Below the pieces are notes generated by a model. The model did no database searches and was not told the origin of the DNA. It saw nothing but the letters and a program-made list of their open reading frames with translations. Position numbers and translations under genes: made by a program. DNA of 64,000 nt from Sanderia malayensis (lineage: Eukaryota; Cnidaria; Scyphozoa; Semaeostomeae; Pelagiidae), in the NCBI GenBank assembly GCA_013076295.1, contig RQOL01000466.1:2108001-2172000 (forward strand). Reading direction: 5' to 3'. Within the stretch, counting starts at the first letter, position 1; the number at the start of each line of letters is the position of its first letter. Shown piece after piece: positions 39,001 to 46,500 of this stretch.

Positions 39001-39518
39001 TTCTAATAACTATTGAATATATTTTTTGCAGTTAAAGATAATTCAAGCTCTGGAAAGTCTACAAGTATAGGTGGGCAATATTTACAATATTTATTTGGGG
39101 TTAGGATTAGCGAGTTGGTTAGTTATTGCTAGGAGACGTTTGATGCGACCCTTTTCATGCAACCCACAGGCATCTGAGACGGGACTTGAATCAACACAAC
39201 CAGGAGAGATGATGCAAAAAAGCATTTCAGTTGTATTATTAAATTAAAAAGTTTGAATTCTTTGTTAGTTTAATGCATTCTCCAATATTCTTTGCAGTTA
39301 AACGCGAAGGCCTATCAACTGGTGGCAAAGTCGCTTTGGTTCTCGTATTTCTGGCGCTGATCGTTGGAATTGTTGTTGCTGGTGTAATTTATTACTACAA
39401 AAGACGAGGAGGGGCTCAGTTCGGTCACAAGTCTTTCGACAATCCTGTTCATTATAACAATGATATCTACTCAACTGGTGACGGAGCGAACATCAGTAAC
39501 CTGCCATCCCAAGATTAG
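12025..39518 (+). CDS. Giant multidomain C-type lectin transmembrane receptor, 52 exons, 2823 aa
   Basis: One continuous coding path, opening with a signal-peptide exon and closing with a transmembrane exon, sums to 8472 nt, an exact multiple of three, with every junction in phase. Domains by residue: signal peptide 1-15; CTLD1 15-157; kringle 173-259; CTLD2 259-393; CTLD3 393-535; F5/8C-1 535-696; CTLD4 696-832; LamG-like 845-1064; CTLD5 1064-1196; SUEL-like 1207-1290; CTLD6 1290-1434; CTLD7 1446-1577; CTLD8 1597-1731; CTLD9 1746-1882; CTLD10 1894-2025; CTLD11 2033-2166; F5/8C-2 to -4 2166-2618; SEA 2618-2738; transmembrane about 2761-2783; tail to 2823. Short Thr/Pro-type linkers each have their own exon. 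It recalls the mannose receptor family, but that family has 8-10 CTLDs and none of these extra modules. No exact named homologue is known to me. Annotation as several genes is the main alternative, but no internal start, stop or polyA signal supports it. Confidence 0.88.
13392..14685. mobile_element. Middle MITE, inserted in the outer one, TGA duplication
   Basis: Termini AGCCTGGTACTCACT (13392) and AGTGAGTACCAGGCT (to 14685) are inverted copies, continued by GGTTTATCCCGAGTACCCCG and its complement. TGA flanks it at 13389-13391 and 14686-14688. Removing it rebuilds the host motif TCGTTGAGGGTC exactly. A related, inverted copy lies at about 46190-46896. Confidence 0.85.
13475..14055. mobile_element. 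Inner MITE, inserted in the middle one, TTA duplication
   Basis: Left end GGCCCCGTTTACACGGTACC and its reverse complement at the right end; the inversion goes on through GGTCAAGTTTTTAGCCGTTC. TTA is duplicated at 13472-13474 and 14056-14058. Length 581 bp, no transposase frame. Features fit PIF/Harbinger MITEs (inference). Confidence 0.88.
14830..14878. repeat. 49-bp palindromic MITE remnant
   Basis: AGCCTGGTTTCCATATAGTT and a near-mirrored ATGGAAACCAGGCT close together, abutting the outer MITE. It looks like an internally deleted copy of the same family. Confidence 0.6.
15338..16138 (+). other. CTLD1 (exons 15338-15583, 15959-16138)
   Basis: C-type lectin domain beginning [21 protein letters not shown] marks the core. 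The second exon carries the calcium/sugar motif [11 protein letters not shown] and LWNDNAC, the mannose-type EPN plus WND pair, then FICKKHK. It should bind calcium. Phase 1 in and out. Confidence 0.9.
16652..16699 (+). other. Pro-rich linker exon
   Basis: Encodes [16 protein letters not shown], a stiff, probably O-glycosylated spacer between CTLD1 and the kringle. A phase 1-1 symmetric mini-exon. Confidence 0.75.
17216..17473 (+). other. Kringle domain exon
   Basis: Single symmetric exon with the six kringle cysteines and the landmarks [22 protein letters not shown] and WEYCDIGIC. Kringles bind proteins or small ligands; in animals they occur in blood-clotting proteases, ROR kinases and various invertebrate receptors. 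A kringle between CTLDs is unusual. Confidence 0.95.
17918..18528 (+). other. CTLD2 (exons 17918-18099, 18309-18528)
   Basis: Starts [15 protein letters not shown]; core [20 protein letters not shown]. The ligand loop reads [12 protein letters not shown] (EPS instead of EPN), followed by RWNDNKC. Calcium binding is likely, sugar preference less certain. Confidence 0.9.
18125..18279. mobile_element. Copy of the TACAGTAAAAAC MITE family
   Basis: Within the CTLD2 intron: CAGCCTATTGCTCAAACACA and right end ACATGCGAGTTTTTACTGTA, shared with the full copy at 25033-25178. The left end is approximate. Confidence 0.6.
18954..19379 (+). other. CTLD3, single exon
   Basis: The only CTLD here without an internal intron: [34 protein letters not shown], then YYVCGRK. 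The EPN/QPD position is replaced ([11 protein letters not shown]) and WND is missing, so calcium-dependent sugar binding is unlikely. Confidence 0.88.
19501..20716 (+). other. F5/8 type C (discoidin) domain 1 (exons 19501-19670, 20062-20226, 20569-20716)
   Basis: Begins [20 protein letters not shown]; middle [20 protein letters not shown] and [12 protein letters not shown]; ends [10 protein letters not shown]. This is the complete discoidin fold. Such domains bind lipids, glycans or collagen. The three-exon layout is reused in F5/8C-2 and -4. Confidence 0.92.
20287..20471. mobile_element. 185-bp pogo/Tigger-like MITE, TA duplication
   Basis: Ends CAGTCAACTCTG and CAAATTTGACTG, flanked by TA on both sides, with repeated TTCGAATTA inside. 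It sits in an F5/8C-1 intron. A second copy begins at 31214. Confidence 0.7.
21100..21250 (+). repeat. tRNA-like / SINE-head sequence with adjoining hairpin
   Basis: Pol III-like A box TGGCGAAGTGG (21105-21115) and B box GGATCGATTCC (21148-21158), 33 bp apart, look tRNA-derived. A hairpin, CGGTACGCCGGGGATCTAC with its complement, follows at 21211-21259. It does not fold convincingly as a working tRNA, so a SINE head or tRNA pseudogene is likelier. Confidence 0.5.
21684..22596 (+). other. CTLD4 (exons 21684-21776, 21982-22200, 22501-22596)
   Basis: Divergent CTLD in three exons: [37 protein letters not shown], then LPYICKKN. The ligand loop reads [14 protein letters not shown], so EPN/QPD and WND are lost. 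Likely a structural or protein-binding CTLD. Confidence 0.85.
22222..22475. repeat. Pyrimidine-rich (TTC/CTC) low-complexity tract
   Basis: About 250 bp almost purely C and T on the plus strand, inside the last CTLD4 intron. Open frames on both strands here are compositional artefacts. Confidence 0.85.
22777..22815 (+). other. Linker mini-exon before the LamG-like domain
   Basis: Encodes about 13 residues, [13 protein letters not shown], phase 1-1, joining CTLD4 to the LamG-like domain. Confidence 0.65.
22905..23910 (+). other. LamG-like (concanavalin-type jellyroll) domain (exons 22905-23385, 23735-23910)
   Basis: Starts [20 protein letters not shown] and contains [43 protein letters not shown] and ending [20 protein letters not shown]. 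These fit the LamG_3/pentraxin-like jellyroll, a common sugar- or matrix-binding fold. The outer borders are phase 1, the internal one phase 2. Confidence 0.85.
24283..24972 (+). other. CTLD5 (exons 24283-24483, 24778-24972)
   Basis: [15 protein letters not shown] and [20 protein letters not shown] start the fold; [14 protein letters not shown] and YICQRKK end it. The calcium loop is replaced ([11 protein letters not shown]) and WND reads WRD. Not expected to bind sugar by calcium. Confidence 0.85.
25033..25178. mobile_element. 146-bp MITE, best copy of the TACAGTAAAAAC family
   Basis: Ends TACAGTAAAAACCCGCAT and its near complement ATGCGAGTTTTTACTGTA. Interior CAGGCTATTGTT. Related fragments occur in other introns of the same gene at about 18125-18279, 23465-23560, 25936-26022, 30225-30358 and 30600-30678. 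Confidence 0.75.
25387..25419 (+). other. Linker mini-exon
   Basis: Encodes [11 protein letters not shown], a short polar spacer between CTLD5 and the SUEL-like domain; phase 1-1. Confidence 0.6.
25594..25842 (+). other. SUEL/galactose-binding-lectin-like domain exon
   Basis: A symmetric exon with six cysteines and the pattern [17 protein letters not shown]...[18 protein letters not shown]. This parallels the SUEL pattern C-G-x-x-x-C-x-V-x-A ... DPC ... KYLxVxYxC of sea-urchin egg lectin and latrophilin. The DPC part is altered (GRHC), so rhamnose/galactose binding is uncertain. Confidence 0.65.
26423..27217 (+). other. CTLD6 (exons 26423-26579, 26943-27217)
   Basis: [15 protein letters not shown], then [30 protein letters not shown], the galactose-type loop [12 protein letters not shown] and a WND-like WTDDSC, ending FICKKVK. 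Confidence 0.9.
26745..26820. repeat. Short tandem repeat of about 27 bp
   Basis: Two to three copies of a GGGAAGGRGGATGTTTTTAT unit within the CTLD6 intron. Confidence 0.7.
27311..27346 (+). other. Thr/Pro linker mini-exon
   Basis: Encodes [12 protein letters not shown], mucin-like and probably O-glycosylated, between CTLD6 and CTLD7; phase 1-1. Confidence 0.7.
27480..28297 (+). other. CTLD7 (exons 27480-27549, 27662-27819, 28133-28297)
   Basis: [42 protein letters not shown], the galactose-type loop [19 protein letters not shown] and YICKAAQ. QPD with WRD suggests galactose-type binding with a changed calcium ligand. Confidence 0.9.
28655..28714 (+). other. Thr/Pro linker exon
   Basis: Encodes [20 protein letters not shown], an extended O-glycosylation-type spacer between CTLD7 and CTLD8; phase 1-1. 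Confidence 0.75.
29149..29722 (+). other. CTLD8 (exons 29149-29332, 29505-29722)
   Basis: [52 protein letters not shown], the loop [12 protein letters not shown] (QPD) and RWADVYC, ending FVCRRPN. Confidence 0.9.
30115..30159 (+). other. Thr/Ala/Pro linker mini-exon
   Basis: Encodes [15 protein letters not shown], phase 1-1, between CTLD8 and CTLD9. Confidence 0.7.
30415..31133 (+). other. CTLD9 (exons 30415-30568, 30880-31133)
   Basis: [33 protein letters not shown], the full loop [12 protein letters not shown] (QPD) with KWNDIRC, ending YICEKG. This is the best galactose-type site in the protein. Confidence 0.92.
31214..31440. mobile_element. Second pogo-like MITE copy, opposite orientation
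   Basis: CAGTCAAATCTGCATAGTTC followed by TCGAACTCGTGTAATTCGAA, matching the 20287-20471 element read in reverse. The right end is vague, so the extent is approximate. Confidence 0.5.
31574..31609 (+). other. Thr-rich linker mini-exon
   Basis: Encodes [12 protein letters not shown], phase 1-1, between CTLD9 and CTLD10. Confidence 0.7.
31856..32699 (+). other. CTLD10 (exons 31856-32014, 32466-32699)
   Basis: [41 protein letters not shown]. The loop reads [12 protein letters not shown] and the WND position is VSNNC, so the sugar-binding calcium site is degraded. Confidence 0.87.
32824..32847 (+). other. 24-bp linker micro-exon
   Basis: Encodes only EDEEIKPE, an acidic spacer between CTLD10 and CTLD11. 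It is supported by clean AG and GT sites and by phase agreement on both sides. Confidence 0.65.
33105..33887 (+). other. CTLD11 (exons 33105-33308, 33693-33887)
   Basis: [50 protein letters not shown], the full mannose-type loop [12 protein letters not shown] with KWNDVSC, ending YVCKKEL. Confidence 0.93.
34040..34907 (+). other. F5/8C domain 2 (exons 34040-34200, 34459-34596, 34766-34907)
   Basis: [64 protein letters not shown], then CMRIELYGC. Complete discoidin-type fold with the same intron layout as F5/8C-1. Confidence 0.9.
35214..35987 (+). other. F5/8C domain 3 (exons 35214-35530, 35846-35987)
   Basis: [65 protein letters not shown]. The first intron present in the other three F5/8C copies is missing here, so the first two exons are fused. 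Confidence 0.9.
36128..37942 (+). other. F5/8C domain 4 (exons 36128-36294, 37250-37396, 37801-37942)
   Basis: [80 protein letters not shown]. Its first intron carries the 21-bp minisatellite. Confidence 0.9.
36337..36875. repeat. 21-bp minisatellite, about 25 copies
   Basis: Tandem units of GTACTCTGTACTGTGTTTGA(G/A) with scattered substitutions; weaker units trail to about 37130. Because 21 is a multiple of three, frames stay open on both strands; these are not genes. It lies in the first F5/8C-4 intron. Confidence 0.93.
38099..38806 (+). other. SEA domain (exons 38099-38247, 38380-38450, 38667-38806)
   Basis: Begins [20 protein letters not shown], with [19 protein letters not shown] in the middle and [15 protein letters not shown] after it. 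GSVI (Gly 38671-38673, Ser 38674-38676) sits at the SEA self-cleavage position (GSVVV in mucins). It lies next to the membrane, as SEA domains usually do. Confidence 0.8.
39032..39070 (+). other. Ser-rich juxtamembrane mini-exon
   Basis: Encodes [13 protein letters not shown], a short flexible stalk between the SEA domain and the membrane exon; phase 1-1. It could be alternatively spliced since skipping keeps the frame. Confidence 0.65.
39298..39518 (+). other. Transmembrane and cytoplasmic tail exon
   Basis: A 23-residue hydrophobic helix (39330-39398, [20 protein letters not shown] then YYY) is followed by KRR stop-transfer charges and a 39-residue tail. The tail contains FDNPVHY (39435-39455) and ends LPSQD before TAG. 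This sets type I topology. Confidence 0.92.
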
Positions 39519-40549
39519 ATGGAAGGTTACTGATGGTATAATCACACACCAAGAGGTAATATGACAATTTTTCTATTGGCTTTACCATACTGATTTTTCT
39601 ACGCCTCAAATTTTCTGAACATTACATTTTGTGTCGATCAATTTATTATATTCAATCCATCATTCGCGATGGTAACTAGATGTCCTGCTTACTACCTTTC
39701 ACTGTTTCAAATGATAATTGGCTGAGTAAGTATGCGTATGCAATGTATAACTTGAATCATGTAATGTTTTAATGTTAGGCTCTGTTCATTTTGCACTTGC
39801 TTGAAATTGAACCAGCAAGTATTTGTGGACTCGAATTTATGTTATAGACTTGAACCTATAACACAGGTTCAAACCAATGCTGTAACATCGAAATTTTACT
39901 ATTCTCTTGAACTTTTTGATTGGGACGAACGAAATCATGTTTTGATAACCATTCATACATAATTTTTCACTTTAAGTATCTTTTAAGAATATTAAAACTT
40001 CTTTTGATGCTCAAGCTTTGTAATGGGATTTTATCTTTCATTAATCTTTGAGTTTTTATCATGTAACTTAATTTTTGCAACTAATTAGTCAGCTAGCTTT
40101 ATTTTAGATCAGATAATTAGAGATAAATATTTAGTCCAGGAGACTGATTACCTAGCCGTTTCCTTTTTATGAGGTTTTAATTGAAATTGTACATTTATAA
40201 ACCAATTATCGATAATTTTTCTCTTTTACGCCATGAAATGTAGTTTATCTTATAGCAATTTGTGATAATTCAAGAAGAAAATAAATCAAAATTTGTGGAT
40301 AATGTTTAGCACTGTTTTCATAAGGGTTGTGTATTAAGTTTGAGTTTAAGGTCTTAGCTCAATTAATAAAGGCTTATTGGGAGATTTTTAGTTGACAGGG
40401 GGGCTATCAAAGAAATAGGTTTGTTGGTTGAATCTCTGCTGTCTCCTTGACAACTGTAGCCTCGCTTTGAGTTTTTGTGATTGATCGTTGATTTTGGTCC
40501 TAAATTTTTGCATGGTAGTGTCTGGAAAGTGGCTGGCAATTTTTCCAAT
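39519..40549. other. Lectin receptor 3' untranslated region and spacer to ZSWIM2
   Basis: AT-rich stretch with polyadenylation signals AATAAA at 40280-40285 and 40365-40370. The ZSWIM2 promoter and leader must lie in its last few hundred bases. No other gene is seen. Confidence 0.6.
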
Positions 40550-43500
40550 ATGTCTCGCAGTATTGGTTGGAGGAGAGTTTGCCCAGATGATGTGAAAACA
40601 AGAATCGATGAAGCGTTAGTTGCAAGGCTTTATATTCTACGAGAAACGGGTCCGACCGGCTTTTTGGTAAAGCAAGATGGCAGTGATGCAAAACTTAAGG
40701 TGAGTTGAGTTTGGTTTATGAAATGCAATGCATAATATGTCGCCAGAAAATCAATAATTATTGCATCTGGTAGTTCATACAACAAAACAAATCACAAAAT
40801 TTCCTTTAGATATGATAATAAGCTACAATTTAAGCCCAAAATAAAATTAGAATTTCGAGTAATCTTCGAGAAATTAGGGCTCGTGTGTTGTGTTGTTGTT
40901 TCAATTTACGCAACTTTTCTAGGCCGTAACCAATCATCTCAGCTCAGGTTGAATTAATCCACATTATTTTTTAACGGATCATTAAATATGAACACAGGGC
41001 CTTTAGAATTCAGCTCTAAGTTTTCTAGTTGTATTTATCCCAGTGGATTGGGTTGATGTGGAGAAGTAAGGTGGTCAGTATGCGCAGTAGTATAGTTACA
41101 GTACTGCGCAGGAGCGTATATGACGTATTTGCTTTCTTAGTGGCTAAGGTGTTGGCCTTAGGGTTAGGCTTAGGGTTAGGGTTAGGGTTACGTAATGCGG
41201 AGGAGAATGCTGGTCAGTATGCGCAGTAGCGTAGTTACAGTACTACGCAGGAGCGCATATGACGTATTTGCCTTCTTAGTTGCTAAGGCGTTGGCCTTAG
41301 GGTTAGGGTTAGGGTTACGTAATGCGGAGGAGAAAGGTGGTCAGTATGCGCAGTAGCATAGTTACAGTACTGCGCAGGAGCGTATATGACGTATGGCTAT
41401 CCATAGTGGCTGGGGCATTGGCCTTAGGGTTAGGCTTAGGGTTGGGGTTAGGGTTAGCGGAGCCGAAAGGTGGTGAGAATGCGCAGTAGCGTGTTTATTG
41501 GTACTGCGCAGGAGCGTATATGACGTATGGGTATCCATAGTGGCTGAGGGATTGGCCTTATGGTTAGGCTTAGGGTTAGGGTTAGGGTTAGCGGAGCCGA
41601 AAGGTGGTGAGAATGCGCAGTAGCGTATTAATTGGTACTGCGCAGGAGCGTATATGACGTATTGCCTTCTTAGTGGCTAAGGCGTTGGCCTTAGGGTTAG
41701 GCTTAGGGTTAGGGTTAGGGTTACGTAATGCGGAGGAGAAAGGTGGTCAGTATGCGCAGTAGCATAGTTACAGTACTGCGCAGGAGCGTATATGACGTAT
41801 GGCTATCCATAGTGGCTGAAGCATTGGCCTTAGGGTTAGGCTTAGGGTTGGGGTTAGCGGAGCCGAAAGGTGGTGAGAATGCGCAGTGGCGTATTAATTG
41901 GTACTGCGCAGGAGCGTATATGACGTATTGCCTTCTTAGTGGCTAAGGCGTTGGCCTTAGGGTTAGGCTTAGGGTTAGGGCTACGTAATGCGGAGGAGAA
42001 AGGTGGTCAGTATGCGCAGTAGCATGGTTACAGTATTGCGCAGGAGCGTATATGACGTTTTTGCCTCCTCCTTAGTGGCTAAAGGCCTTGGCCTTGGCCT
42101 GTGTGTGCATTACGCTTTGGCGGCAATGATGCTCAAGAAGTTTTATTAATATATTACTTTCGAAAGTCTTAAATATGTTTAAAAGTAACGAAGCGATTTG
42201 GTCAAGTTTGTGTTTATATTTCTTGAATATGCGGCGTTATGTTTTTATGCGGAAGGCATATTTCTTGAAACATTTTCTGTGTTACTTACCTTGGCCATAT
42301 GGCCTAAATTATGAGAGCAGCAGCAGCTACTGGATAGGATGAAATTTACTTAAATTTTGAAAGGAATGAGTCTGCTCATCTGTAAGTCTTTATCATTTTT
42401 ATTGTTACAGTTATTTACAGCTATTTAAATAAGCTACTATGTAAGGAAAGAGCCGTAAAAATTACATGGTAACGGCTATAAAATTGGACCTTCTAGACCT
42501 AAATGCAGTGCACAACTTGTACTTAGGCCTTAAACAACAAGCCATTTGGCTATTTGGTTAAAATTTTTTTAAAACGCAAGTTACCCACTAGCAATGGCAA
42601 TAGGCTGTAATATGCAATTAAAATTTTGTATATATTTCAGTTGATTTGCACAAAATTTGAGCCAATAGATCACTTTGGTTGCAAATGTACTTTAGTTTGG
42701 GTGTAAGCCATGACCCCTTGGCATGCAAATTCCAATTTTTTTTTAACTCAGCACAAAATTGCCCAGTAGTTGTATCAATGAGTCACTACTTGCAGCAAAA
42801 ATTTGGAAAATATTTGAAATTAGTTTTGCAAAATTGCAACCAAAACAACTGATTTTTGTTTCCATTTGCATCCTTCCAAATATTTAATTCCTTTTCAAGT
42901 ATATGTAAGCTATTTTGGAAAAAAATAATTCAATGCAGAAAAATGGAATTGTATATTCTAACAATATGCACTTAAAAGTTGCTGCTTGGTAACATTAAGT
43001 ATCAGGTATCTTATGCAAGCATTTTGTGTACAATTTGTTTCTTTTTTAGGTTTTCCTTGGAGATCCGAATTCTTGTACATGTGGAACATTTTCTAAAGAG
43101 AAGGAACTATGCATTCATATTTTGTGGTATGTCTGCTCATTTAATTTTGCTCTGTTTTTATTTGCAGAATCCAACTTGTGCATAGAAGTGAATGTGAGGT
43201 TCAAGTTCAGGTATATAAGTTCAGGTATATCCTGATATATTCCCTTTTTTATGCAGGGTGATGTTGAGAAAATTCAGAGTTTCAAAGGATAATCCTTGTA
43301 AGTAAGCAATTTCTATTTATTTATATATGCTTATATAGAGTTATGTAGAGTTTTCCAGTTAGAAAAATCCTAATTATGGCAGACAAACATGTCATTATAG
43401 AGTATGCAATGGAATCTCTATTAAGAGATACCTTTATATAGCAGACATCACTAAACAAGACGCAAAAGTTGTTGTCTCAAGATTTTTTAATTTAACTGGA

Positions 43501-46500
43501 AATTTTGAAATCTCTTCGCAAAACAACCTCTCTACAAAGAAGACAGTCATTGATCCAGTAGATGTCCGTTATATGGAGGCTGCACTGTAGTTTGTATTTC
43601 TAAATGCCAGCTTAACAGATGAAATATTTTCTAGCTAAAGTTGTATTTTTTTCAGTGATCTTTCAAAAGGCTTTGGTTGAAAGAGAGATCAGCGAGTTGA
43701 TTCAGGGAGTTCATGTACAAATTAGAGAAGAGAGGAAAGCAGAGTCATCTACTGTCGGTGAAAGCAAATTGAACCCAAAAACAATAGAAGAAGAAGATGT
43801 TTGTCCCATTTGTCAAGAAGACCTCATTGCCTGCAAAGAGCCACTGACTTACTGCAAGTATGCTTGAATTTGAGACTTTGTATTCATGATATTACCTTGT
43901 AAATAGTTAGCAAAGGTAAAATTAAAGAGTGAGAAGAAAATGTTTTTCATTTCTTTCTTATTTCCATTAGATTTGGCTGTGGAAATAATGTTCATATAAA
44001 GTGCATGAAAGTATGGGCACAACATCGTAAATCTGATGGTGAAAACATCATCAAATGTCCCCTTTGTAGAACTGATTTTGGGTCTTATCAGGTAAAATAT
44101 AGAACTTTTTTCACCTAAGCAACAAGACAATAGATTTTTGTTATAAAATATCTTCATAAAATGTAACTATTTTCAAATTTCAACATTTGAACAATTTTTG
44201 TAAAAAATAGTTAATTTGTGTGTTAACTTTGGTTTGCCTTTTTCCAGGATGTCATCCAAGAATTTCACTCTCTTACTACCAAAAGGAGAAGCAAAATTGA
44301 AACTAATGATCTACACCTTGGTGCAACGTGTCAACATTGCAAAGCATCACCAATCCAAGGAAAATGTTACAGGTATTCATGGAGATAACAGCTATTGTCT
44401 CAACTGTTTCTTTCTTCAATGTAGTTTCAAAGCGACTTGTTTGGCTGAATTTGATCTCACACTTAAGTAAAAACCCATACAGAGTGACATACAGGCATTT
44501 TTTCTTTATATTACAGATGTGTTTTATGTATTGACTATCATCTCTGCCATGCTTGCTTCAAAGACAAACACCACTCACACCATTCATTCCAGTTCAGAAA
44601 GGTAATCCCAATAAATACTTCTCAACTCAAGGTATAAATAGTTTGGATATGTTACATGTATCATTTCATTAGCGCAGTAGGCAACATAGGTTATTTTCAT
44701 AATCTGAAGGTCGTGACAGTGCAACCTTCATTTGAAGAACAATTTCAATTCAATCCTGTCCTTATTTCTTCAGTTTCTTATTTTTAGAATACTAATCAGC
44801 GTTGGAGACCCGCAAGTAGAACTGACAACAAGTCTCTTCCTGATGGCATCATTAATAATCTGCAAAATCGCGAAATTACCAACGATGATTATGATTTATT
44901 ATTCAATCTCGACAGGTAATCTTCCCCGTTTCAACACCATAAATGCCATTTTGTCACATTTATTCTTTAACGTATCAACAGATCTCTTGATTATGCTGTG
45001 TTGTGGAGTTTTCATAACTGATTATGTTTCCTTACTTCAGGCCTTCTGGTTCAGATTATCCTTCAAGCAGTGGACGTGCGGAAAATTTGTCCATTGAAGT
45101 TCTGCGAGGCAATGCTGACGTGATTAAGCAAAGAGAAAGTTGTCAGATGTGCATGCAACTGTTTACTGTTTCACAGTGCGTTAGAAGACTCGCTTGTAAT
45201 CACACGGTAAGCACTTGTATCATATACTTATTAGATCTAAGTCGTAATAATTTGCCTATACTTATTAGATCTAAGTCGTAATAATTTACGGTATTGGTAT
45301 AGTATTGTTTGTACGAGTGTGTTTGTTTCGTAGTTTCATCGTGAATGCATTGGCAATTGGATCTACCATGGCAACACAACTTGTCCTCTTGATGGCGAAC
45401 TGCTTCAAACCAAACCGAGGCTGAAATCATCGAAAGGAGACCAATCGATGAAATCAGGAAATACCGCTGACCTGAATCGAGCGAATTTGGCCATTTTAGG
45501 CATCAATTCTTCCATGCAAAAACTCATGGTCAGACCGCCGAACCATTTAGCAAAGATAAAAAGGAAATCTATAAAGTCACACAGCAGTAATGAACTTAGT
45601 GGTATGTCGAACGATGTCATTCAACTTTCTATTAATGGCATGCAAACAAGGTAAGGTAAAATACATCAGAGTGTATTTTATATGGGCATATTATGGGACA
45701 CATTTATTTCCGTTAAAGCTCCATGAAGACTCCATCTCTATTACGCTCCCCTGTTTTATTTTGTATTGTTTATGTTTTTGTTTTCAAATGCTAAATGGTT
45801 GGATATAGCATTTATTTAACTCATCGTTGTTTTTCCACTAGACCTAATAACAATACAATTGAGCATGATTTGATCCTTGGTCCACCGGTAACCTCTCCGG
45901 GTCCTGTGTCCCGAGGTAAAACATGGAATAGCCGCGAAAATACTCGCCCACAACGAGGCCTGCCTCCTATTCATCCGGGTAGAAGCCAGACTCGTGGTCG
46001 ATCCGGAAACAAAGACACGGCTACAAGATTACATGGAAATGATGGTCATCTAAATGGATCCACATTTGCAAATTTGTCTTTGATGATCGGTGAAAACTTG
46101 GTAATTATTTTGATTTTATTTTCCAAAATTAACACATCTTAACCAACAACTGAGTGATTTATTGTTTACATCCTGTCCTGCCACTGCAGTCCCCACGTTA
46201 CATATTGCGGACTACAGTCCTACCACTACAGTCCGCACGTTATTGCGGACATAAAGTATTGGTTCTAACGATTACGATAACGAATAAATTCCTTGCCTGC
46301 GGGCATCATGTACTCACTGTCATTCGCATTTGTCGTTATCGTGAAGTAAAAATGGCGGTTGAATGAAGCAAACTCCTTAAAATCAACCAGAGCGTTTGAT
46401 TTCATTTTGCAAACGCTCAGAAAATAATCAGAAAGTTAAAGAGCGAAGAAAAGGAAGGTCCTGGGTTAAAGAAACAGTTTTAAAAATAAATCTATCAAAA

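Noticed and set aside
12025..39518. Reading the lectin locus as a cluster of separate small lectin genes
   Set aside because: Only one signal-peptide exon and one transmembrane exon were found, all internal exons splice in phase, and no internal stop or polyA signal in a suitable place was seen.
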